Origin: Chitinophagaceae bacterium
GTDB lineage: Bacteria; Bacteroidota; Bacteroidia; Chitinophagales; Chitinophagaceae
Direction of reading: 5' to 3'
Length of the DNA: 44,117 nucleotides
Assembly (NCBI GenBank): GCA_947381435.1
Contig: CANCVE010000026.1
Location: forward strand, 1-44,117
The notes under the pieces were generated by a model that was given only the letters and a program-made list of their open reading frames with translations, did no database searches and had not been told where the DNA came from. Each line of letters opens with the position of its first letter. The stretch's first letter is position 1. A program made the position numbers and the translations under genes. This document shows positions 1-7,259 of the stretch, piece after piece.

Positions 1-2
1 AA

Positions 3-140
3 AGGTACAGAATTGTAAAGGATGAATGCAGGTTAAGAAAAAACAAATATCCGTACAAGATATTTGCCATTTGTGCCGCCTTGCATAACTTTAGGGTGGA
101 AAGAAAGCCGTTTAATTACCCTGTAATTAAACTGACATAA
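3..140 (+). CDS. C-terminal end of a DDE-type (IS5-like) transposase, cut by the window edge
   Basis: The reading frame is open from the first bases and ends at TAA 138-140, giving about 45 residues. It contains RYRIVKDECRLRKN followed by an ICAALHNFRVER stretch. The pattern 'R-R-.-KDECR ... CALHNFR' is typical of the end of DDE_Tnp_4/IS5-like transposases (family knowledge). The start, the catalytic DDE residues and one IS end lie outside the window, so it cannot be said whether the gene is intact. The right-hand terminal inverted repeat should lie within the next ~100 bases, but it cannot be identified without the other end. Confidence 0.7.
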   Translation, partial: RYRIVKDECRLRKNKYPYKIFAICAALHNFRVERKPFNYPVIKLT

Positions 141-469
141 ACTCTATTATCTAAAAAGTTGCACATGTCTGCAATGTTACTTTCCTTAGTGGGTTACGTT
201 TCTTTTTTGTGCTGAGGTGTTAATATGAAATATTTAGTAATGGTAGTTTTTGTAAGCCATTTATGAAAGTAAGTACTTATTGCAGTATGGTGTAGTTCGA
301 GTTTTGTTAGATATTTTAGTGTTATTTAAGGCTAATAGTATAACAAAGAGTGTTGGTTTATTAAAATTGTATTAAAACTGTATAATTAGGACACTACATA
401 ACAGTTATATTGCAAATAAACAGTTCATTTGCTCTGTTAAAACGATTAATACCTTACAAACTTGTCATT
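141..469. other. Gene-free stretch after the transposase
   Basis: AT-rich sequence with no frame longer than about 20 codons that looks coding. It probably holds the right end of the insertion element and the promoter of the small membrane-protein gene that follows. No clear hairpin or promoter was seen. Confidence 0.5.
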
Positions 470-709
470 ATGAATCAGAGTATCATTAACACTGCTGCCA
501 TAGAAGAGTGGATTAGCGACGATCTTTCAGAAAAAGCTGTAGAATCTAACCTTATATCAAAAGGTTATGAAGAAGGAACAATCAAAGAGTATATTTGTGA
601 ATACAAGAGACTGAAAAGATCTAAGAACTTTTCGTTCGCATTTATGGTTTTAACCATTGGGGTGCAGATAGGTCTTGTTTTATGTTTTGTTGCAAAGCAT
701 AAATCTTAG
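470..709 (+). CDS. Small hypothetical protein with one C-terminal membrane segment
   Basis: Not recognised as a known family. The ATG at 470 gives 79 residues; an in-frame ATG at 410 would add 20 residues (INSSFALLKRLIPYK...) that look like untranslated leader, so 470 is preferred. The N-terminal ~50 residues are charged and helical (AAIEEWISDDLSEKAVESNL, then KGYEEGTIKEYICEYKRLKR). Residues ~56-75 form one hydrophobic segment (FAFMVLTIGVQIGLVLCFVA) followed by a short basic tail. The shape suggests a small tail-anchored protein. A hairpin with a T-run lies about 95 bases downstream. It stands alone between a transposase remnant and a tandem array, so its context gives no functional clue. Confidence 0.5.
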   Translation: MNQSIINTAAIEEWISDDLSEKAVESNLISKGYEEGTIKEYICEYKRLKRSKNFSFAFMVLTIGVQIGLVLCFVAKHKS

Positions 710-803
710 TAGTTACAGTATTCGGTATGAGTTTTTCTGTTTTGTTTATATAATATAAGCAGCGGAAAGCCTTACTTTTAGATACAGAGTTAATAAATAA
801 TTA

Positions 804-835
804 GGTCAACGCCGTGTAGGTTGTTGACCATTTTT
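804..835 (+). terminator. Hairpin with T-run
   Basis: GGTCAAC (804-810) pairs with GTTGACC (823-829) across a 12-base loop and is followed by ATTTTTG. It lies 95 bases past the stop of the 79-residue protein. A similar GGTCAA...TTGACC hairpin occurs at 36037-36065, so it may instead be a dispersed palindrome. Confidence 0.4.
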
Positions 836-866
836 GTTTCTACCGGGGTCATCTGGATGAATCTTT

Positions 867-1218
867 GGCAAAGCAAGTATATATCTTAGGCAAAGCAAGT
901 ATATATTTTAGGCAAAGTAGGTATATATCTTAGACAAAGCAAGTATATATCTTAGGCAAAGCAAGTATATATCTTAGGCAAAGAAGGTATATATGTTAGG
1001 CAAAGCAAGTATATATCTTAGGCAAAGCAAGTATATATGCTAGGCAAAGAAGGTATATATGTTAGGCAAAGCAAGTACATATGTTAGGCAAAGAAAGTAT
1101 CTATTTAAGGCAAAGCAGGTATCTACGTAGGGCAAAGCAAGTATATATTTAAGGCAAAGCAAGTATATATTTTAGGCAAAGCAGGTATATATTTTAGGCA
1201 AAGCAGGTATCTAACTAG
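867..1218. repeat. 22-bp tandem array, 16 units
   Basis: Sixteen head-to-tail units of exactly 22 bp, starting at 867, 889, 911 and so on, with a broken 17th unit (GGCAAACTG) at 1219. The consensus is GGCAAAGCAAGTATATAT followed by CTTA. Units differ at a few positions (GCAAGT/GCAGGT/GAAGGT, TATATAT/TATCTA), while GGCAAAG is nearly invariant. The period is not a multiple of three, so the array cannot code for a regular peptide. It ends 193 bases before the start of the PIG-L deacetylase gene. Two other 21-bp arrays of unrelated sequence lie at 20211 and 41746. Confidence 0.95.
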
Positions 1219-1411
1219 GGCAAACTGTAGCAAATGCACAATCATTTTATTTCAACTGGCAATCACAATTAATGCCATCCCAATACGTTCAGCTATATTT
1301 TTTCAACTAATCACCAAACACTAACAATTAATAACTAACCACAATACCTAATATTGCAACTATATATAAAGCGAATAGTATTCACAGTTACTCATTTATT
1401 ATTATTTATCA

Positions 1412-3883
1412 ATGAAACGAATAGCATTATTCATATTATTATCCCTTTCTTTCGCTCTGCAGGTATGTGCTCAGGTTCCAGCTGCTAATGGTAGTTCAGA
1501 TATTTATCTTAAACTCAAAAGGCTAAATGTTTTAGCTAGCGTGCTGTATGTGGCAGCCCACCCAGATGATGAGAACAATGGATTATTGCCATGGTTAGCA
1601 AAGGAAAAGCTTTATCGAACGGCTTATCTTAGTCTTACTCGTGGCGATGGTGGACAAAACCTGATAGGTAGTGAACAAGGGATTGAATTAGGTTTAATGC
1701 GCACCCAAGAACTATTGGCAGCAAGGCGTATTGATGGTAGTGAACAGTATTTTAGTCGTGCGTACGAGTTTGGCTTCTGTAAAAATGCTCTGGAAGCGTT
1801 GAAGATATGGGGGAAGGATAAAATATTAAGCGATGTAGTTTGGCTAATAAGACAATACCAACCTGATATTATAATAACCCGTTTTCCCGGAGATGCTCGT
1901 GCAGGTCATGGTCATCATGCAGCTTCTTCTTTGTTGGCTAATGAAGCTTTTACTATGGCTGCCGACCCAACTAAGTTTCCTGAGCAGTTTAAATATGGCG
2001 TAAAACCTTGGCAAGCTAGGCGGATACTGTGGAATACATTTAATTTTGGTTCCACCAATACTACTTCCGAAGACCAGTTAAAAATAGATGTTGGTGGCTA
2101 TAATCCCTTGCTAGGAAAGAGCTTTGGCGAAATAGGAGGTGAAGCCAGAAGCATGCATAAATGTCAAGGTGAAGGAAGGCCACGAAGAAGGGGAGAAGTT
2201 ATTGAATACTTTAAAACCACAGGTGGCGATGCTCCTAAAGCCGAATTAATGGAGGGGATTGATGTTAGTTGGAAAAGGGTGCCCAATGGGAGCAATATCG
2301 AAACAATGATAGCTGATATAATTGGCAAATTCAACTTCGAAAAACCCGCATTAAGTTTACCATCGCTCCTACAGGTATATAAAGAAATCAAGGCAATGCC
2401 AGAATCCTATTGGAGAAATAAGAAATTGGAAGAAACGCAAGAAGTTATTGAAGCTTGTTGTGGATTATTTGCCGAAGCCACTACTGTACAACAAATGATT
2501 GCCCAAGGTGATGTTATGAAACTGAATTTCTTCTTGAATAACCGTTCAAATACACCTGTTGTTTTGCAAAAGGTTACTGTTGATGGTTGGGATACTATTA
2601 TGAACACTAATCTATCTGCCAATCAGAATCTCTCCATCAATCATACCCATTCTGTTCCTGCCAATAAGCACATTTCGCAACCTTATTGGCTAGAATATCC
2701 CATTCAGGTTGGAAGTTTCGATGTTCGTGACCAAACACTGATTGGCAAGGCAGAGAGCGATCCTGCCTATCAGGTTGCTTACACAGTTACAATAGGAGGG
2801 GAGCCTTTCACTATAAAACGCCCTGTTCAATATAAAGTTGTTGATCCTGCTAAAGGAGAGTTATATCAGCCAATAGCTATCATTCCAAGAATGGAATTGA
2901 ATTATACCAAGGATAATTATGTGTCTATAAATGGCGCACCTGTAAAAGCTGATGTCCACTTCAAATCGAATGTTAAGGATAGTGTTTTGTACAACATAAA
3001 ACAACATTATACAGCCAATTGGAAGTACAGCGAATCAATTATCAAGTATGGTACTTTTAATAACACCGAGAATATCTGGTCAGGCACTTTCACACCAAAG
3101 GAGAAGAATGCAAACTCCACAGAAGTGGCTAGCCTGTATGCAAATGAGGGTATTTATAATGGCTATACTAAAACAATTGCCTACGATCATATCCCAACTA
3201 TCACTTATTTCCCGAAGGCTAAAGCAAATCTGGTAAATGTGGATTGTAAGATAGTAGGTAAAAAGATTGGATACATAGTAGGTGCTGGTGATAAGATTCC
3301 GGAAGCTTTATTGGCAATGGGCTATGAAGTTAAAGTGCTGGGTGAGGCTGAGATTAACGATGCAACCCTAAAACAATTCGATGCCATTATTACAGGCATC
3401 AGGGCTTATAATCTGTTGGAATATCTAACTAATAAGCATGAAATACTGATGGATTATGTAAAGAATGGTGGTAACCTGGTTGTTCAATATGCAAAAAGTA
3501 ATCAGGTAGGTACTAAAAATATTAAGGTTGGGCCTTATCCTTTTCTGGTTAATAGTTTGTCGAGGGTAACGGAAGAAGATGCAGCAGTTCATTTCTTATT
3601 ACCAAATAATCCGCTCTTAAATTATCCAAATAAGATTACAGAAAAGGATTTTGAAGGATGGACACAGGAGCGCAGCACGTATCAGGCAGAACAGATAGAT
3701 TCGCATTATGAATGTCCTTTGGGGATGAAAGATAGTGGCGATAAAGCGGATGGCACCGGAAGTTTAATCACTACCCAATTTGGTAAAGGACGTTTTACTT
3801 ATGTAAGCTTGGTGTTGTTTAGGCAGTTACCTGCAGGTGTGCCAGGTGCTTATAGAATATTGGCTAACCTAATAGCCCATTGA
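1412..3883 (+). CDS. Secreted PIG-L/LmbE-family deacetylase with C-terminal glutaminase-like domain
   Basis: Predicted zinc-dependent N-deacetylase of the LmbE/PIG-L family, whose members remove acetyl groups from N-acetylglucosamine-containing compounds. Residues 1-21 form a signal peptide ending CAQ, so it acts in the periplasm or outside. The metal/catalytic motif AHPDDE is at residues 49-54, and a second histidine motif (H166, H168, H169 in AGHGHHAAS) completes the usual zinc site. At 823 residues it is far longer than single-domain LmbE proteins (~230). The middle part looks like beta-sandwich, and residues ~605-823 (GKKIGYIVGAG ... DAIITGIRAYN ... NGGNLVVQYA) resemble a class-I glutaminase/ThuA-like fold, a layout known in large Bacteroidota PIG-L proteins. 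A symporter gene follows on the same strand, suggesting a shared substrate. The natural substrate cannot be told from sequence. Confidence 0.88.
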   Translation: MKRIALFILLSLSFALQVCAQVPAANGSSDIYLKLKRLNVLASVLYVAAHPDDENNGLLPWLAKEKLYRTAYLSLTRGDGGQNLIGSEQGIELGLMRTQELLAARRIDGSEQYFSRAYEFGFCKNALEALKIWGKDKILSDVVWLIRQYQPDIIITRFPGDARAGHGHHAASSLLANEAFTMAADPTKFPEQFKYGVKPWQARRILWNTFNFGSTNTTSEDQLKIDVGGYNPLLGKSFGEIGGEARSMHKCQGEGRPRRRGEVIEYFKTTGGDAPKAELMEGIDVSWKRVPNGSNIETMIADIIGKFNFEKPALSLPSLLQVYKEIKAMPESYWRNKKLEETQEVIEACCGLFAEATTVQQMIAQGDVMKLNFFLNNRSNTPVVLQKVTVDGWDTIMNTNLSANQNLSINHTHSVPANKHISQPYWLEYPIQVGSFDVRDQTLIGKAESDPAYQVAYTVTIGGEPFTIKRPVQYKVVDPAKGELYQPIAIIPRMELNYTKDNYVSINGAPVKADVHFKSNVKDSVLYNIKQHYTANWKYSESIIKYGTFNNTENIWSGTFTPKEKNANSTEVASLYANEGIYNGYTKTIAYDHIPTITYFPKAKANLVNVDCKIVGKKIGYIVGAGDKIPEALLAMGYEVKVLGEAEINDATLKQFDAIITGIRAYNLLEYLTNKHEILMDYVKNGGNLVVQYAKSNQVGTKNIKVGPYPFLVNSLSRVTEEDAAVHFLLPNNPLLNYPNKITEKDFEGWTQERSTYQAEQIDSHYECPLGMKDSGDKADGTGSLITTQFGKGRFTYVSLVLFRQLPAGVPGAYRILANLIAH

Positions 3884-3890
3884 GAAGTAG

Positions 3891-4213
3891 TTAACCACAA
3901 GGCACACAAAGGATAACCACAAAGAACACAATGAAAAATATCAATAACATCCGTTGTGTACTTCGTGAAAACCTTGGTGTTCTTTGTGGTTAAGTAATAA
4001 TTGAATGAGGTGAACCACAAGGCACACAAAGGATAACCACAATGTACACAAAGAGAAAATATCCTTGTGTCCCTCGTGAAAACCTTAGTGCTCTTTTGGT
4101 TAAGTAATAATTGAGAGGGGGAACCACAAGGCACACAAATGATAACCACAATGTACACAAAGAGAAAATATCCTTGTGTCCCTTGTGAAAACCATAGTGT
4201 TCTTTGTGGTTAA
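3891..4213. repeat. Three copies of a ~95-105-bp palindromic repeat
   Basis: Each copy starts with AACCACAAGGCACACAAA (3893, 4013, 4122) and ends with its near-complement, as in TTCTTTGTGGTTAAGTAATAA, so each can fold into one long imperfect hairpin. Spacing between copies is 120 and 109 bases. Frames running through the block on the minus strand are by-products of the repeats. A related copy lies at 27425-27518. This is the common TTAACCACAAAG-type dispersed palindrome of Bacteroidota intergenic regions (general knowledge). Confidence 0.85.
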
Positions 4214-4229
4214 GTAATAATAAACATAC

Positions 4230-4379
4230 ATGAATACACGCAGAGGCATTGGTATATTCGGGATAGTATTGATAGCATTCATTCTAGGCGAATTCTTAAA
4301 GAATGTAAAGGTTGGACTTGTCATAGGATTAATCTTCGGACTATTAGTAAGCGGACTGATAAAAAGCAAAAGAAGTTAA
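4230..4379 (+). CDS. 49-residue membrane protein, two predicted helices
   Basis: ATG at 4230, TAA at 4377-4379. After MNTRRG come two hydrophobic stretches: GIFGIVLIAFILGEFL (residues ~8-23) and VGLVIGLIFGLLVSGLI (~28-44), joined by a short KNVK turn and ended by a basic tail KSKRS. The pattern is a helical hairpin with both ends probably inside by the positive-inside rule. Its start lies 17 bases after the last palindromic repeat. Family unknown. It lies between the deacetylase and symporter genes on the same strand. The composition is far from random, which supports a real gene, but no homologue is recognised. Confidence 0.55.
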   Translation: MNTRRGIGIFGIVLIAFILGEFLKNVKVGLVIGLIFGLLVSGLIKSKRS

Positions 4380-4393
4380 CCGTTGTCCGATAT

Positions 4394-4441
4394 ACCGTTT
4401 ACCGTTGGTCGCTCACGATAAACGGTACATCGGTAAACGGT
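4394..4441. repeat. Inverted repeat with 11-bp arms
   Basis: ACCGTTTACCG (4394-4404) is the exact reverse complement of CGGTAAACGGT (4431-4441), with a 26-base loop that itself contains another AAACGGTA. There is no T-run, so it is more likely a dispersed palindrome or a regulatory fold upstream of the 38-residue protein than a terminator. Confidence 0.6.
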
Positions 4442-4464
4442 CAACTCTTTAAACAATAAACACA

Positions 4465-4581
4465 ATGAACAAACAATACATTCCCATATTCTCTTCTTGG
4501 CGGCAATGGTACATCTTTGTAATTGCCTTTTTATTAGTCCTTATCGCTGGCTTTGTTTGGTTTACAAATTACTTTGCATGA
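4465..4581 (+). CDS. 38-residue single-helix membrane protein, translationally coupled to the symporter
   Basis: ATG at 4465, TGA at 4579-4581. The protein starts MNKQYIPIFSSWRQWY and then has one hydrophobic helix (residues ~17-35, IFVIAFLLVLIAGFVWF) ending TNYFA. Its stop overlaps the start of the symporter as ATGA (4578-4581), the classical coupling arrangement, which both supports this short frame and fixes the symporter start. A small helix made together with a transporter could be an accessory subunit; some sodium:solute symporters are known to have small partner proteins. That role is inference from position only. Confidence 0.6.
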   Translation: MNKQYIPIFSSWRQWYIFVIAFLLVLIAGFVWFTNYFA

Positions 4582-6293
4582 GTACCCTCGATTGGATAGT
4601 ATTAATTCTCACCCTTGCCACCATCATTTCGTATGGGCTGTATAAAAGCAGTACGAGTAAAAACCTAGAAGGATACTTTCTCAGTAACCGTAGTCTGCCG
4701 TGGTATCTTGTTTTGTTAAGCATCATGGGTACACAGGCAAGTGCTATTACCTTTCTCTCTGCGCCAGGGCAAGCTTTTACTGATGGGATGCGTTTTGTGC
4801 AATACTATTTCGGACTCCCGCTGGCAATGGTTATACTTTGCATCACCTTTGTTCCGCTATACAATAAGTTGCAGGTATTTACAGCTTATGAGTTCCTCGA
4901 AAAGCGTTTCGATTCCCGCACCCGCACCTTCACTTCCTTTCTTTTTCTACTTTCTCGCGGATTGTCTACCGGCGTAAGCATCTATGCCCCTTCCATCATA
5001 TTGTCTTCTCTATTAGGTTGGGACATATTTTATACAAACATTGTAATGGGTGGCTTGCTAATAATATACACCGTGAGTGGTGGTGCAAAAGCCGTGGCAT
5101 ATACCCAAAAGATACAGATGGTCATCATATTGGTGGGAATGTTTTCTGCAGGATATTGTATGATGCACTACTTGCCAAATGGAGTCGGGTTTAAACAGGC
5201 ATTGCAACTAAGTGGAGTGGGAGGGAAGCTGAATGTAATAACCACTGGTTTTACCAGCAAAGGGTTCGATTGGAAAGATAAGTACAACATTATCAGTGGG
5301 GTAATTGGAGGATTCTTTCTAGCATTGTCTTATTTCGGAACAGACCAATCTCAGGTGGGGCGTTATCTTACTGCTAAGGATAGTACTAGTAGTAAGATTG
5401 GGTTATTAATGAATGGCTTAGTAAAAGTACCTATGCAGTTTCTTATTCTCTTGTTAGGTGCGATGTTGTTTGCCTTTTATCAGTTTAATGCTGCGCCTAT
5501 TTTCTTCAACAAAGCACTTGCCAATGAAGCCCACAAAACAGTGTATAATGATTCACTTAGAAGCTTAGAAAACAATTATTACTACCTTCAATTGCAGCAA
5601 CAAAGCAATAGTAAACAGTACTTACTGCATCCATCCGATCCGTTATTGAAGGGTGATATTAAGGAAGGGGCGGCCAAACTAGCCACCGTACAAAAGCAAT
5701 ATAAAGCAACCTTAAAGAAAGCATTGCCTGAGGCTGATACCAACGATACCAACTATATCTTCCTTCGTTTTGTGATAGATTTTCTGCCAAAGGGGTTAGT
5801 CGGGCTATTAATAGCTATCATCTTTATGAGTGCATGGGGTTCTATTGCTGCCGCCTTAAATGCCTTAGCTTCTTGCACGATGATTGACTTTCATAGACGA
5901 ATTAAAAAGGATTATTCTCGCTTTGAGCATGAGGCCGCAATCAGTTCTTACGAATATAAAACATCTAAACTCTACACACTAGCTTGGGGAATATTTGCCA
6001 TCATTACTGCCGAGTTATCTTCAGGTATTGGCAGCTTGATAGAAGCCGTAAACATTATGGGCTCCTTGTTCTATGGGGTAATACTCGGCATCTTCTTGGT
6101 TGGGTTCTACCTCAAGTCCATCAATGGAAAGGCCGTCTTCTATGCCGCCCTCATCAGCGAGGTATTGGTTATTACACTTTTTACCCTCGATAAATATGAT
6201 ATTATTGGTCTCGGCTTCTTATGGTTGAATGTAGCAGGGGCTTTATTTGTGGTTGGTATCAGTAGTTTGTATTCTTGGATGTTCAAAAGTTAA
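4578..6293 (+). CDS. Sodium:solute symporter (SSS family)
   Basis: Inner-membrane sodium-driven transporter of 571 residues with about 13 hydrophobic segments. Family features include an N-terminal STLDWIVLILT helix, the GYFLSNRSLPWYLVLLS segment, GTQASAITFLSAPGQ in the first core helix, and the SYFGTDQSQVGRYL sequence characteristic of SSS proteins. The start at 4578 is chosen because translation from 4497 would add 27 cysteine-rich residues encoded by the coupled upstream gene in another frame. A roughly 85-residue hydrophilic stretch with many Lys, Asn and Gln (residues ~315-400) interrupts the membrane core. It lies downstream of the PIG-L deacetylase, so import of a product or substrate of that enzyme is plausible. 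The solute cannot be read from sequence. Confidence 0.88.
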   Translation: MSTLDWIVLILTLATIISYGLYKSSTSKNLEGYFLSNRSLPWYLVLLSIMGTQASAITFLSAPGQAFTDGMRFVQYYFGLPLAMVILCITFVPLYNKLQVFTAYEFLEKRFDSRTRTFTSFLFLLSRGLSTGVSIYAPSIILSSLLGWDIFYTNIVMGGLLIIYTVSGGAKAVAYTQKIQMVIILVGMFSAGYCMMHYLPNGVGFKQALQLSGVGGKLNVITTGFTSKGFDWKDKYNIISGVIGGFFLALSYFGTDQSQVGRYLTAKDSTSSKIGLLMNGLVKVPMQFLILLLGAMLFAFYQFNAAPIFFNKALANEAHKTVYNDSLRSLENNYYYLQLQQQSNSKQYLLHPSDPLLKGDIKEGAAKLATVQKQYKATLKKALPEADTNDTNYIFLRFVIDFLPKGLVGLLIAIIFMSAWGSIAAALNALASCTMIDFHRRIKKDYSRFEHEAAISSYEYKTSKLYTLAWGIFAIITAELSSGIGSLIEAVNIMGSLFYGVILGIFLVGFYLKSINGKAVFYAALISEVLVITLFTLDKYDIIGLGFLWLNVAGALFVVGISSLYSWMFKS

Positions 6294-6365
6294 TGATGCC
6301 AATAAAGTTACTTTGGATAAGTTATAATATCAATTTTAAATTAGCATTCTCTTTCAATCGGAATC

Positions 6366-6758
6366 TTATTGCCTAATGATAGCTATTGCTTTTTCCATAA
6401 AATAGTCTGCAATTTCAATTGCGTTAATAATATCCTCTTCAGAAAGAGCTATCGTTGTGTTTGGGTATCTTATTTCTACACTAAATTGATTTAGTAGGAT
6501 TGCTTTATCTTCCTCTTCGTCTGTAACAGGAATTAATTGTGATAATAAGTTTATCAAATAAGGTAAATAATGCGAGTACTTAAAATCTTTTCCATAATAA
6601 ACTAGAATGCCTTTTATACTTTTTTCTACTGCTTGTTGGCAATGAAAGGCAATAGTGTCATGATAATAAGGTAAATGTTGATGAATAATCTTTGCAGAAC
6701 CTATATCGTGTATTACTTTTTCTAACCACGGTTCTGCCATTTCACGATTGCCTTTCAT
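6366..6758 (-). CDS. HEPN-domain protein, partner of the adjacent nucleotidyltransferase
   Basis: About 130 residues of mostly helical protein. The stretch AFHCQQAVEKSIKGILVYYG is the signature of the HEPN domain (Pfam HEPN family), and EIRYPN near the C-terminus corresponds to its conserved RYP segment. The start at 6758 (MKGNREMAEPW) overlaps the nucleotidyltransferase stop by 17 bp; the ATG at 6740 (MAEPWLEK) is nearly as good and would abut it. The open frame further upstream lies inside the partner gene and is not used. MNT/HEPN pairs usually act as toxin-antitoxin or small-molecule signalling modules: the HEPN protein is the putative RNase, and the nucleotidyltransferase neutralises it. 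A clear RX4-6H catalytic motif is not evident here, so toxicity is uncertain. Confidence 0.8.
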   Translation of the reverse strand: MKGNREMAEPWLEKVIHDIGSAKIIHQHLPYYHDTIAFHCQQAVEKSIKGILVYYGKDFKYSHYLPYLINLLSQLIPVTDEEEDKAILLNQFSVEIRYPNTTIALSEEDIINAIEIADYFMEKAIAIIRQ

Positions 6759-7074
6759 ATAATAGTTTTGATGTTTTAATAGCAGTTTGTATAAATGAGG
6801 ACGGTACCTCTTTTTCAGTAATAAATTCATTGTGCGTATATACCAAAACATCCATTGGTACACCGCTTCTTATTAGTGCTTTGTGTATTTCTAGCCCCCT
6901 TTTATACCTTGGTAAAGGAGAATCTTTTATCACCAAAAGGTCTATATCACTGTCTTCGTTGGGCGTTCCTGCGGCATAAGATCCAATAAGAATTATCTTA
7001 TCTGGATCAATCACTTTAACGATAGTTTCGGTAATCTCTTTTATCTTGCTTTCGGGTATAATGCTTTTTTCCAT
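6742..7074 (-). CDS. Minimal nucleotidyltransferase (MNT), likely antitoxin of the HEPN protein
   Basis: 110 residues. GSYAAGTPNEDSDIDLLV carries the pol-beta nucleotidyltransferase motif GS...D-x-D, and VPMDVLVYTHNEF supplies the third acidic position. The length and single domain match MNT proteins that adenylylate and silence HEPN toxins (established for MntA/HepT; by analogy here). It is the first gene of a two-gene unit whose second gene overlaps its stop. The pair lies convergent to the symporter, with no obvious mobile element beside it. Confidence 0.85.
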   Translation of the reverse strand: MEKSIIPESKIKEITETIVKVIDPDKIILIGSYAAGTPNEDSDIDLLVIKDSPLPRYKRGLEIHKALIRSGVPMDVLVYTHNEFITEKEVPSSFIQTAIKTSKLLYERQS

Positions 7075-7196
7075 TTTGCAATAGTTGTATGTATTGGTTA
7101 AAAGTAGTTTAAATTTATGGAAGCAGTAGGTTTATTAATTAGAAACTTTAATCAATGCCAATCATTATTGATTTATAATACACCTCATTCATAAAA

Positions 7197-7230
7197 AAAG
7201 TGCTGCCCCAAATGTTGTAAGCAGCACTTT
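7197..7230 (-). terminator. Terminator of the giant propeller protein gene
   Basis: AAAGTGCTGC (7197-7206) pairs with GCAGCACTTT (7221-7230). Read on the minus strand it is a GC-rich stem followed by a long T-run. The same hairpin recurs after the three upstream secreted-protein genes. Confidence 0.9.
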
Positions 7231-7259
7231 ATTTAATATCAATTGTCAATTAAAAATTA

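Noticed and set aside
867-1218. CRISPR array
   Set aside because: Units are contiguous, with no spacers, and no cas gene is present.
3850-4369. Two minus-strand frames of 102 and 89 codons rich in CVHCGYPLCALW
   Set aside because: They are translations of the TTAACCAC palindromes, repeated with the repeat period, and overlap the end of the deacetylase gene.
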